Below are positions 42,936 to 52,167 of a stretch of 64,000 bases of DNA, one piece after another. Source of the DNA: Cristatella mucedo (lineage: Eukaryota; Bryozoa; Phylactolaemata; Cristatellidae); contig WPIO01000161.1 of assembly GCA_009760855.2 (NCBI GenBank), positions 554,501-618,500 of the forward strand. The letters run 5' to 3'. The position numbers were made by a program, and so were the translations under genes. The notes under the pieces were generated by a model. The model was given only the letters and a program-made list of their open reading frames with translations, had not been told where the DNA came from and did not search any database. Positions within the stretch are counted from its first letter, which is position 1; the number at the start of each line of letters is the position of its first letter.

Positions 42936-43335
42936 TTTCCTCTACTCAAGAAAGCGTCACTACTCAAGAAAGCGACACTTAACCAAGAGACCTTGAGCAA
43001 CTTCCGCCCAGTCTCTTTTCTATCGTTTTCGTCAAAGACACTGGAGTGAGTCGCGGCAGACCAGCTAAAATCGCACGTTGAAGCTTTAAAAGTTGCTAGT
43101 AACTTCCAATCTGGTTTTAGAGCCGAGTCACTACTGGTTAGTGTGAATACGGTCTAGGTAGGAATGCAGGTATAGGTATAGTGTGTTTGCTCGTTTTGCT
43201 CGATCTTTTGGTGGCTTTTGATGCTATCGATCAACAAGGCATTTTTGAGCGCCTCTCATCTCGCCAAGGAATTACAGGCACTGCACTGCAAAGAATTAGG
43301 TCTCATCAGATCTTATATTGAACCTCCCTGGAGTC
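42936..43335 (+). mobile_element. LINE-A copy 10, N-terminal RT part
   Basis: It reads PLLKKATLNQETLSNFRPVS then LKVASNFQSGFRAES, followed by motif A in the form LLVAFDAIDQ. This is a 5' part of the RT not present in the other copies; motifs B and C are absent. It lacks a 3' tail, so it is likely rearranged. Confidence 0.75.
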
Positions 43336-43344
43336 TAAGTGAAG

Positions 43345-44150
43345 CAAAGTGGAGTCTAAGCAGAATCTTCCCTAACGCTACCGGTAGATAGATACCACTT
43401 CATAGCAGTCGCATAAAGACTATGATCGTCTCAGTAAGCTAAATTCGTTGTGGATTTAAGACTATTACATTCAGGTACTCTAGAATTATTTAGTCTAGAA
43501 TTTCTTTTACTGACTTGACAAATACCTCCCCTATAAGATCACCTACAATCACGATACAGATTCATATATCCTTCGTTCTTGCCACGTAGTTAAAGATTAG
43601 TACCAGTTAGATACAAAGAACAGGACCGCGCGTAATGCGTTGCAGATAGGTATTCGACAGGATCCAATCTAAATAACTCATCTAATCGGTTCCCAAATGT
43701 TTCCAAGCAGTCTGCAAGGTGTGTTCAGCTGTTATTAAGTAGTGATTATGATAGTCACAAAGATTCTTACGTCTAAACTTACTCATTACTTCCTTAGCAG
43801 ACTCACATTCGGAATCACTAATATCCTTATTGAACTTTAATGTAGATCTAAATGTGTTCATTGGTGGATGAGTAGTTTCCTTAAAAACGATCATATATTC
43901 GAGTCCATATATTCATTAGGGTAAACTTTTGTCCTAAATATCAGCTATACATTTAATCAGGATCTGTATTAGGGTATTCCTTAATGAATACCTAATAAGC
44001 AACATTAAACTTTGATAAATTACTAGATTATGAATAAACACCGTTCAAAATTCCATTCATAAAATTTATCCTTGAATTCAATATCTTGCACGGCAAGGTT
44101 CATATATTTTATTTTTTTCACGTTGAGTGCAATTGGTTTAGCCTAATCAT
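43345..44150 (-). pseudogene. Polinton/Maverick-like family B DNA polymerase, palm region relic
   Basis: On - it reads, in successive frames, KVYPNEYMDSNI, DISDSECESAKEVMSKFRRK then NLCDYHNHYL, LDPVEYLSATHYARSCSLYL, RGGICQVSKR, then DDHSLYATAMKW. These are the conserved blocks of protein-primed PolB as found in Polintons and related elements (YPYEYMDS, DYHDLYL, RGG, the D..(N/S)LY..AM active-site block). Many stops and frameshifts make it dead. It is transcribed leftwards into the LINE at 43335. Confidence 0.72.
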
Positions 44151-44159
44151 CAACATTTT

Positions 44160-44395
44160 TTAATGTCTTAACAGCTATATTTCTATGCTACTCACTACCT
44201 CAACTGCTCTCCTGACTCTGCTATGCTTCCCACTTTCTCTTTGTTGCGTGAGACGAAGTCTGTTGGCTACCGAATGCGTACCGAAAGCCGCTTAGGCTGT
44301 GAGTACGCTATACAAATCTCTCCTGCGTAACACCTACATGCTCTTTATGACTTTGTGGAGTTACAGACGGAGATACATTACATTATATTTATTCA
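44160..44395 (+). mobile_element. LINE-B fragment inside the polymerase relic
   Basis: It matches the 3' end of the LINE-B copy at 51140-51330 (CTACTCACTACCTCAACTGC, CGAATGCGTACCGAAAGCCG, GAGATACATTACATTA) and separates two parts of the polymerase. Confidence 0.7.
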
Positions 44396-44454
44396 CTTAA
44401 ACTATTAAAAACAAACTAGTAAATTTCAAATCTCCGGGTTGAATATAGCCAGAG

Positions 44455-44645
44455 TATTATACATCATATATGCAGCTCCTTTAAATCTACCAGTTAAGTG
44501 ACACTGGTGTTTAAGTTTCCCACTACAATTATTGATTACTTTTAACACGTCTATCAATGGGTAGACTTCTCGAAAATACTCACTCTCTCATACAGCTTTG
44601 TCATGCAAATCTTAGTGAATACAATCAAATGTCTGCCAGATTATT
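44455..44645 (-). pseudogene. DNA polymerase B relic, His/Cys block, copy a
   Basis: On - it reads INNCSGKLKHQCHLTGRFKG then AAYMMYN, like the CHLTGKFRGAAH..CN block found upstream of the palm region in Polinton-type PolB. The expected partner His/Cys near the end is degraded. Confidence 0.62.
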
Positions 44646-44959
44646 ATAGCACAGAGATTTTGTGCGCTTCCTCGAGCATAATAATTAGTAGTCAGTTTAG
44701 TGTCACCATCTTTGGTCAGGTAGTATTAAAACCTACTCAAAAAAAGTGAGTCGGTTGTGCTTTCAGGTTTGGAGAGCTGTACGTACCCTGGGGCTGGTGC
44801 GGCACGCCGCTCAAACCTCTCTATGGCTTTGAGAGAGACTGCTCTATGCTATGGTTGTGGACAATTTATATCAAGGCTCATCGTGTACTCTTCATTACTG
44901 CCACGTTCGCCTACCGTCACCACAGCTACCCGTAGCGGTAGTTACACATGTACACTGTA
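44646..44959. other. Spacer between duplicated polymerase blocks
   Basis: The 67-codon + frame at 44757-44960 shows no motif. No support for a gene. Confidence 0.4.
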
Positions 44960-45480
44960 GAGTACTACACATCCTATGTGCAGCTCTTGTAAGTCTTTAC
45001 CATTAAAGTGACACCGGTCTTTAATTTTCTCACCAGAATTATCGATTATTTTTAAACATCCAAAAATGGGTGGACTTCTCGAAAATACTCTCTCATATAG
45101 CTTTGTCATGCAAATCTTAGCAAATGCAAAATTTTGTAATTTTTTTCACAAGCGATTCAATCGTATTAACTAACTTCTCACAAAAACAAAGAAACACTTA
45201 TCAGATCTATAAATAAAATTGTCGACTAACTTCACCATTCCAATCAAGTATAACGAAGAAAGCACCACAGGGTACATGCGTGCATATCATTTAGATTTGT
45301 TTCGCTGTATTTCTCATTTGCAGTGTCACTATTATAAAACTTTCCAAATTTAAGTTTATTTACTCAAACAGTTGCCTTAAAATTGCAGACAAACTTAATA
45401 CAAAAATAGAACATGTATCACACAAATACTCTCAAAATCTGCATATAAAACATATAGAGATCCTCTAAATCATTCAAAAT
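44960..45480 (-). pseudogene. DNA polymerase B relic, N-terminal part with His/Cys block, copy b
   Basis: It reads CTHVPCGAFFVILDWNGEVS, then FCEKLVNTIESLVKKI, then DNSGEKIKDRCHFNGKDLQE. The last part is a second copy of the His/Cys block, so this region of about 180 bp is duplicated relative to 44455. The HEPCG-type start agrees with the family order. Confidence 0.6.
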
Positions 45481-45587
45481 CGTTAAATCAAAGTTGAGTA
45501 TTCTTGGGCATTTCACATGTAGTTAGACTACCGTTTCGGCCGTCGAAAGCTAACAAATGTTTACCTCATGATTTACTGTCAAAATAC

Positions 45588-46045
45588 CTATCTAAAAACC
45601 TGTTGCAATAAAAAAAATAAATCACAATTTCCGAGTGAAAAAGAAAACGATTTAAATTTATTTATCAAGATGGCAGCGCTGATGTTCTTCAGCTTTGCCG
45701 TAGCTTTGATATCGCCGAAGAATCTCCTCCCGTCTCGCTTAGTAGCAGCGCTTTTCTTTTTAACCTCTATCGTGAGGCGCAGCCCGTAGTAATGCACGAA
45801 AAGCTGCTCTCCGGCTGCTGTCTCCTTTCCGGTTTCTGTCAGGATACTGCCCTTTTACAGGTTGCTCATACGAGCCTTAACCCACTTTTCTCCTTCTCGT
45901 CCTAAAACGTAATATGTGGCTTTTACGTTTTTGTCCACCAAGCCGAGTGGAGTTGACGAACCTAAGTCGTCACTGGATTTGTCTGAGTACGTCCGATTTC
46001 CTCGGCTTAGTGGACAGCTGGCCTCACTTAAAACGAGCCTATATA
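45588..46045 (-). pseudogene. PD-(D/E)XK nuclease-like copy 12 (B type)
   Basis: It reads GNRTYSDKSSDDLGSSTPLG then LVDKN, YVLGREGEKWVKARMSNL, stop, KGSILTETGKETAAGEQLFV, HYYGLRLTIEVKKK, then 55 codons of a Lys-rich end (ORF 45588-45797). E-x-K is intact; AAGD has become AAGE. A single stop interrupts the core. It sits next to the polymerase relic. Confidence 0.6.
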
Positions 46046-46369
46046 AATTAAAAACAGTAAAGGATTATTTCCATTGTCACTTAACGGAATCAAATGACTT
46101 CCTGCAAACTTGAAGCATAAGTTAAGAGAAGAATGTAACTTATAAGCAATGTTACAATGCTATTTTAACAAAGAACAATTAACGAGGAAGAATTATATGC
46201 TGAGAAGAAAAGATGCTTTTTTTGGGTTTCAAATCGAACGAACTATAGTCAAGGAACGTGATTGCATACTTTTGAGACCAGCAGGGCTCAAGAGAATGCA
46301 TTCTAATAGCATAGTGTATTTCCGTTTTTTATTAGGGAAAAGGCCGAGCTTAGAGCCTTCTAGCGACTT

Positions 46370-46690
46370 TGTCTCACGTCATTTACCTATACCTCGTACG
46401 AAGCTCCAATCCGTTGGAGACGGTGCCTTTAGTTCCTCTGATCCCAAAGCCTAACTCATTTGCGTCCTTAGTCGCGACATCTCCTAACTTACGACATGTA
46501 AAAAACTAAAAACGCGTCTGTTTATCAGAGTTCACAGTTGTTCCATGTGATTTGTTCTTTATGTGATCATGCATGGTGGCACTGTGCTTCCTGCCACTAA
46601 CCGTATTTGCAAGCTGACCCTGTGGGTTTCGCCTCTAACCGTGTTATGCTTGTTTCAATGCTCACTGAGCAGGCTACAAATAACTATTCC
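46370..46690 (+). mobile_element. Decayed LINE 3' segment (paralogue of 38035 and 42145)
   Basis: It contains TACCTATACCTCGTACGAAG, TTGGAGACGGTGCCTTTAGT and the TTTGCAAGCTGACCCTGTG 3' UTR block. It is longer than the paralogues. Confidence 0.6.
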
Positions 46691-46699
46691 TGTCGTGGC

Positions 46700-47300
46700 T
46701 TACCAAGGGAGATCACTACCACTTCACCGTCCATTCCAGAATTCTTCAGAAAACCGAAGTCATTGCGAACATTGCATATAGGGAAACCAATAACGGCTAT
46801 GAACTTGTAAAGCTTTTTTATTTGTTATTTGACCGTAGGACGTAAGAAACTACGTGCCTGTGGGCATTTAACTGCTTCTCGCCCCCGGCTGCTGGGTTTC
46901 CTAAGCCGGCAGCTGGGTCAGGTAGCCCTGCTTTAGGTTACCCGAACGATAGTTATGATGGTGTGTACTTATGATCGCTTAGCTATCGTAGTTTAAATGC
47001 ATTCTTAGATGCTATTTCTGTTGCTAAAATCCGTAAACTACGCATTAAAAAATGAAAAGTGCTCACGAGCCGCCGCGGTTGCCGGGCCGCCAACTGAGAT
47101 GCCGCTCGTTTATCGAGAGCTGGAAGCTGAGGACCCGCTCGTTCGGTATTCCTAGCATTATCGTGAACCGCTCAGCGCGCTCTTCCTCAAGTGTCACTGT
47201 GAGTCTCTCTAACTTAGTCGTCATTGGGCCTGTAAAAACTCCAGAGGCCATACTTAACGTGTGTCTTTATAGTTCTCGCTCAGCATGCAATACATTCCCA
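46700..47300. other. Interval without a recognised gene
   Basis: Overlapping frames at 47052-47306 (+) and 47063-47251 (-) read as plausible protein (for example GVFTGPMTTKLERLTVTLEE on -), but I recognise no family. Confidence 0.35.
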
Positions 47301-47309
47301 GTATAAGTG

Positions 47310-47470
47310 ACCTTGTATCTGAAAAAGGTCTCGACATGCTCGCCTCAACTGAAACTTGTCTAAAATTGGTAAACTGCCCGACAATTAAAGACTCCACCCC
47401 AGATGGTTTCCCTTCTTTAAAACCCTAGATCGATCAAAACTGGAGGTGGAGTTGCAATTATCACGCTCTC
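47310..47470 (+). mobile_element. LINE endonuclease-domain fragment
   Basis: It reads LDMLASTETWLKLVNCPTI, then PDGFPFF and TGGGVAIITLSKLKL. This is the AP-endonuclease motif of CR1/L2-type ORF2 (the TETWL and RGGGVA blocks). The rest of the domain is not intact to 48060. Confidence 0.72.
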
Positions 47471-48059
47471 GAAATTAAAACTTCAAGCCACTTACAGTAG
47501 TCTCAAAGCAGTCTTTCGAGAGTCTGGGAGCAGTAAGAAGTCGGCATCCTTAGGGTGATCATAGGATAGATTATAACGACTCACGCGAGCTGGGATTTCT
47601 CTGGCTGTACCTGGGGCGAGACAAGTATGGGATATAAGAGTTTTCTTGGACACACGATAGCGACGTGAAACGTTGAGCAGTCGAAGATGTCCGTTCGTTA
47701 CGGTGGTTGGCCTGCTGGCAGACACCCGCGTTCATCTTCAGCTTCCGACTTCGTCGAGGTTTTTGAGCGAGTTTGGTGTAAGAAAAAAGTAGTAGAACAA
47801 GAAGTAACTTGGTGAAACAGCACGTTTCTCTGATGCCGGTGGAGTCTGAGCTGGACACTGTCATAAAATCCAAAGCTTGGTCCATGCTCTTATATTTTGG
47901 AGAGATGCATTTTTCATTGTGCATATCAGCCCATTACTTGGTTTGTTGATGTACGTATTTCGAGTTACTGAGTCCTTGGAATTTCTTTTGGTGTCAGCTT
48001 GCCGCTATTCATTTTTTAGTCCCGCGAGGCAAAGATACCGAATTGAGCTGATCAGCGCG

Positions 48060-48470
48060 ATTTAGGATTCGCTTGAAAAGGCTGACGCTTAAAATTGGCT
48101 CTGCCAGCATATCTCCTGTTGAATCAGCTCGAAATCGAGGTGTCATGTTCCAAAGTGACCTCTCGTTAGACGACCACATCAGCTCCACAGTCAAGTCTGC
48201 CTACTTTCAGCTACATAATATTGCTAAAATTCGGGCTTGTTTAGATAAGGATACCACATCTAAGTTGGTCGATGCATTTGTGACATCCCTTCTTGACTTC
48301 TGTAGCTCACTGCTTGCTGGCCTACCGGCATTTGCAATCAGGCGATTACAGCTGGTGCAAAACTCCGAAGCTAGGCTTGTCTGTCGTGAGCGTCGCAGTT
48401 GCCACATCACACCACTTCTCGCCGACATGCACTGGCTCCCAGTCAAGCAATGGATTGACTTCAAGGTTTT
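48060..48470 (+). mobile_element. LINE-A copy 11, internal fragment
   Basis: It starts at RLTLKIGSASISPVESARNR and runs to [18 protein letters not shown] in one long open frame (48073-48531), then stops abruptly without a 3' UTR. It is truncated at both ends and has one of the longest uninterrupted frames among the copies. Confidence 0.87.
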
Positions 48471-49675
48471 TCCAGCTATCAGATTTCGCCTTGAAAAAAA
48501 CGATTACCGTAGTGTTGCTTTGAAAAGCTAATTTTACGGTTGTCAATTTGTTCGATGAAATCTATGTGAGCCTGTTCGATTGCTTATATGTGGGTTTCTT
48601 GTTATGGTATGGCTGAAATTGATTCCGGTTCCGCCTGCTCATTTATCTTTATTTATATAAGGGTTAAGGAATACTTGCTTTGTCCGTGATTGGATGATTG
48701 AGTCATGATTTTGAGCCCGGTTCTGAATGGCTTTTGCATATTTGTTGAAAAATAGTGATAACGGGATCTATTTGTGACCTGTGCGAGATTAAGTCTTGAC
48801 TTTAGCCGTTTTGATTGGTTTTATAGATTTCATTTGTACTGTAGGATACTCTGTTCATATGGGCTTTGGCAATTTCGTTATAGTAAAACAATGTATTTTC
48901 AAGGGTTGAGAGAAAATAGTAATAAACGAATAAACATGCCGCTCTGCTCCGGCTTAGCATAGAAGGACGGATGTGTGCAGTTTGCTAGAGTTTTGAGCCG
49001 AGCTACGGGCTCCCAGCATGGGAACTCCCACTCCTGAAGTCGCCTGAGATGATTCTCGTTGAACCTTTTTATCATTTAAACTGTATTAACTCGTTGGAGT
49101 TAAATAACGTGCTTTGGTGATTTGGTTCCTCCGCTGTCTAGGTAGGGGAATGGTGATGGTTATCAAGCAAGCTTCCAGGGTCAGTTCGATGACAGTGCCT
49201 TAGAGTAATTGCTCTCTGATCGTTGACATGCGATATTCGTCCAGAGGTGAATTCTTCGTTGGTTCAGAATAGGTTTAGAGAGCGTTTCATATAGTCGAGC
49301 GTGCGGTCGTAGTGGAGCAGCAAAAGTCCTCGGCCAAGACACGTTCTCGGTCCGCCTTGGTAATTAAAATGGTCGACGTCGAGCATTGTTTTTCTTCTGC
49401 TATGATATAAGTCGGTCTTTCTCTCTTCCCCTCTTTCTATGTCTTGTATCGCTCGATCAATGTGAAAGGGCATTCGTCCCTTGCACTCTATTGGGCTGCT
49501 ATACTGCCACGTGTGGGTGGTACTACAGCTACAACCAGTCCCATTTCGGATTGCTCCGTCTCGTACGCAGGGCTGTCAGTCTGGCTTTTGTTTCTCTACT
49601 GTTCTTTTCTACTTGCGGTTGCAATAAGTCCGCTTTGGGCACGTTAAAAATGCGCCACGCATGAGAAGTAGCAGC
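48471..49675. other. Interval without a recognised gene
   Basis: Short open frames only (for example 49386-49664 +, 49264-49473 -). None shows a motif. Confidence 0.45.
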
Positions 49676-50400
49676 CTGCTGTGGAGGTGAACTTGTCTGC
49701 GGTGCTCAACTGGGGCTACCGTCGGCTGACAGCAAGATTCAGACGTCCACAGCTTCGGATTGCCGACGGCTGGGCTCTCTTCACGGCTAGCTGCAGACAG
49801 CAGCGACGAACGTCACGTGAGCGCCTCCAGCATGGCGCCGGCTCCCCCAAGCTCGTACCCGTGACCACCCAGACAACATCTGGAGGCTGCAAGCTTAATG
49901 AACCTAGTCACCGGCACTACGAGGCTTGTAGAGCAAGCACGTGCCAAAGGACGGACATGTTTAAAGGAGGGGATAGTGTAATGGCTCACGATTAGGCACG
50001 GTGAGATTGATTGCTGGACCTGGATTACGAACTATGGGCTGGCCGCTGAATGAGAACCGAGCGCCAGTGAAATAGCTGCGATGAGTCAAGGCTAATGGGC
50101 AGCCTGAGGTGTAGTTATGTACGACAGTAGTTACAGTCTTACCTATGGTCTGTCTACTATATAAGGCATGTGCCTAGCCGCATTCGCTCTTTTGGAGCAA
50201 CGGTCAGCTGGTCGATGAGTCCTTGAGCCGAGGCGCGAGCTGCTGTCAGCCTGTTAACGAGTCGGCTGGAAGTCACCTGTCGTATCAGCCATAATATAGA
50301 TGCTTTGATGCGCTTTTTCTCATACGTTGTTAGCGCTGCGTGCAAAAAATTGAGCGCTGCATTTTTATCGCCAGCGTATTGCAAGCTGCAGGTCTTTGCA
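49676..50400 (+). mobile_element. Possible LTR retrotransposon end and LTR
   Basis: An open frame (49681-49995) ends in a purine-rich AAAGGAGGGGATAG (about 49961-49974), like a polypurine tract. It is followed by TGTAATGGC as a putative LTR start and a TATATAAGG box at about 50157. No second LTR and no integrase motif were found, so the call is tentative. Confidence 0.35.
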
Positions 50401-50814
50401 AATTACATTAGGCGCTACGCCGATACCCAAACCAGTGAGGGTTTCACGGTCGTAACAATATGCGAACCGTCAGCACGCATGAGCACATTGGCGACAACGC
50501 ACATGAACCTAGCAAATGCTGTCAGGAGCAGACAAGTCCACTGATGACCTTGCGAAAAGACGATACAACGCGTGACCTAAATTATTTTTTCGGACCGGGG
50601 ATTCGGGTCAAGCAGCGTTTTAACCCAAGTGTTTCGAGACGTTTGAATGTGTACCGAAATAGCAACCGCGGTCGTTTTAGCAGGGTTAGGCCCTCAAGAT
50701 CTTTACCAACCGGCTACGTGGGTCCCTTTAACTCGAAACGCCCTGCCCCAGGTCTCCCCTTCCCTGATAAAAGCCATATGACGATCGATGGCCACCAATC
50801 CAGAGGTTTGAGCA

Positions 50815-51350
50815 CGTGTCTCCTTTGTTAAAAGAGCTAGGATGGATGCCGGTTGATCAACGGATACTGAGCTAAGTTCTTACGCTGACCCTCCACAAGG
50901 CCCGCCACGGCTTGGCTCTTTCGTACCTAGCTGAACTGCTGCACCAGTTTCAGCCTCTTCACGCCCTCAGGTCCTGCATGGACAATAAATTAGCTGTTCA
51001 ATTCCTCCGCTTAAAAACTGTTGGCGACAGAAGCTTTAGCTCTGCAGATCCTAGACTGTGGAACTCGCTTCCACAACTCTTACGCAACGACAGCTACCCT
51101 CCTGTTGCCGACTATGGCTTATCCTTTTCAGCGGTTCTGATCTGCTGCTTCCATGCTACTCACTACCTCAACTGCTCTGCTGACTCTGCTATGCTTCCCA
51201 TTTTCTCTTCGTTTCGTGAGACGAAGTCTGTTGGCTATCGAATGCGTACCGAAAGCCGCTTAGGCTGTGAGTGTGCTAAACAAAATTTGTTGTTTTGCGG
51301 AGTTATAGACGGAGATACATACATACATTCTTACATACAATCCATAGATT
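50815..51350 (+). mobile_element. LINE-B copy, C-terminal ORF and 3' end
   Basis: It reads GWMPVDQRILS, LTLHKARHGLALSYLAELLH, LKTVGDRSFSSADPRLWNSL then PQLL. This is the typical C-terminus of CR1/L2-like ORF2, distinct in sequence from LINE-A. It ends in a (ATAC)n-like tail. Confidence 0.8.
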
Positions 51351-51395
51351 GCCATACATACAATCCATAGACTGCTCGGACCACCTGGCTAACGG

Positions 51396-51780
51396 AAGCT
51401 AATAATATAATAATAATAATGCACTTGATAAAGCGCCCTCAGAGAACTCAATCTCTTTCTAGGCGCTTTACATTTGCTGCAAAGGGAAATGCAATTGAAT
51501 GGTGAGTAATATCATGCTTGATAAACGAGCAAAATGAATAACATGGTTAGGGGCGACATGCACAGGGTCAGCATACAAATATGGTTAGTGAGCAGCATGC
51601 ACAGTGTCAGCACGCATAAGCACGTGCAGGACGAATCACAGGGACCCACTAAATTCTGTCCTAAATAGGTGTTTAAAGTTCTTTTTAAATGTGCTTAAGT
51701 CAGGGGACGTTCTGACGCAAGTCGGGAGGGAGTTCCAGGCTTTGGGAGCATACGAACTAAATGCACGGTCTCCATAGGAT
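51396..51780 (-). mobile_element. LINE-A copy 12, 5'-truncated
   Basis: (TAA)n tail, intact terminal hairpin, full 3' UTR and the end of ORF2 ([10 protein letters not shown]..) in reverse orientation, cut at the PYGDRAF-type segment. It abuts the open frame at 51781. Confidence 0.88.
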
Positions 51781-52167
51781 TTGAGGTTTGCTACCTCAGG
51801 TAGCCACCTTCAGGTAGCAGCTAGCTGCACCTATTGCCACTCGGCTGAATCCCCAGGAGAGCAAAGAAGAGCAAAGCGCTACTCGCTGTCCGAGTTCCAG
51901 CCCCTCAAAGCTGAGCTCGCTGAGCACTGCGTGAAGAGCTCGGTAGTGCGAGAGCCGGGTACCTTCGCAGCTACTGCACCCAGTAACTCCGCAGTTGCTG
52001 GCGAGGACGAGGCCGCTCTCGTAGCAGCTCCTGCAGCCTCCAGCTGCTCTGTCAGCGAGCTGGTGAACAAGGAGAGGCGTCTCCGCGTGGTGACGACTGG
52101 TTCTACTGTCGCCACAATTCGGAGACAAGGCCTTTCAAATGCCGACGGGGCTGAAAGTTTCCTTTAA
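51781..52167 (+). CDS. Unidentified open frame, 128 codons
   Basis: The frame begins exactly at the LINE-A copy 12 junction and ends in TAA. It is Ala/Ser-rich with no recognised motif. Frames of 110 and 78 codons overlap on -, so GC-rich chance ORFs are possible. It could be a broken exon. Low confidence. Confidence 0.2.
   Translation: MRFATSGSHLQVAASCTYCHSAESPGEQRRAKRYSLSEFQPLKAELAEHCVKSSVVREPGTFAATAPSNSAVAGEDEAALVAAPAASSCSVSELVNKERRLRVVTTGSTVATIRRQGLSNADGAESFL

Larger units (their letters stand above)
32740..46100 (-). repeat. Tandemly duplicated block containing PD-(D/E)XK nuclease-like genes
   Basis: Several marker segments recur in the same order: GATGTTTCTTAGAATATA near 32745, 35515, 38570 and 42680; a C-terminal coding segment with CCAAGTATTCTTCCGGTG near 33660, 36395, 38250, 39395, 41300 and 42358; B-type nuclease domains near 37.5, 41.6 and 45.8 kb; and a decayed LINE end near 38.1, 42.2 and 46.4 kb. 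The last two series are spaced about 4.1-4.2 kb, so the youngest units arose by segmental tandem duplication. Later LINE, SINE and polymerase insertions break them. Confidence 0.75.

Noticed and set aside
49230-49262. Similarity to an 18S rRNA string (AGAGGTGAATTCTT)
   Set aside because: Only about 14 nt agree and the flanks do not match rRNA.
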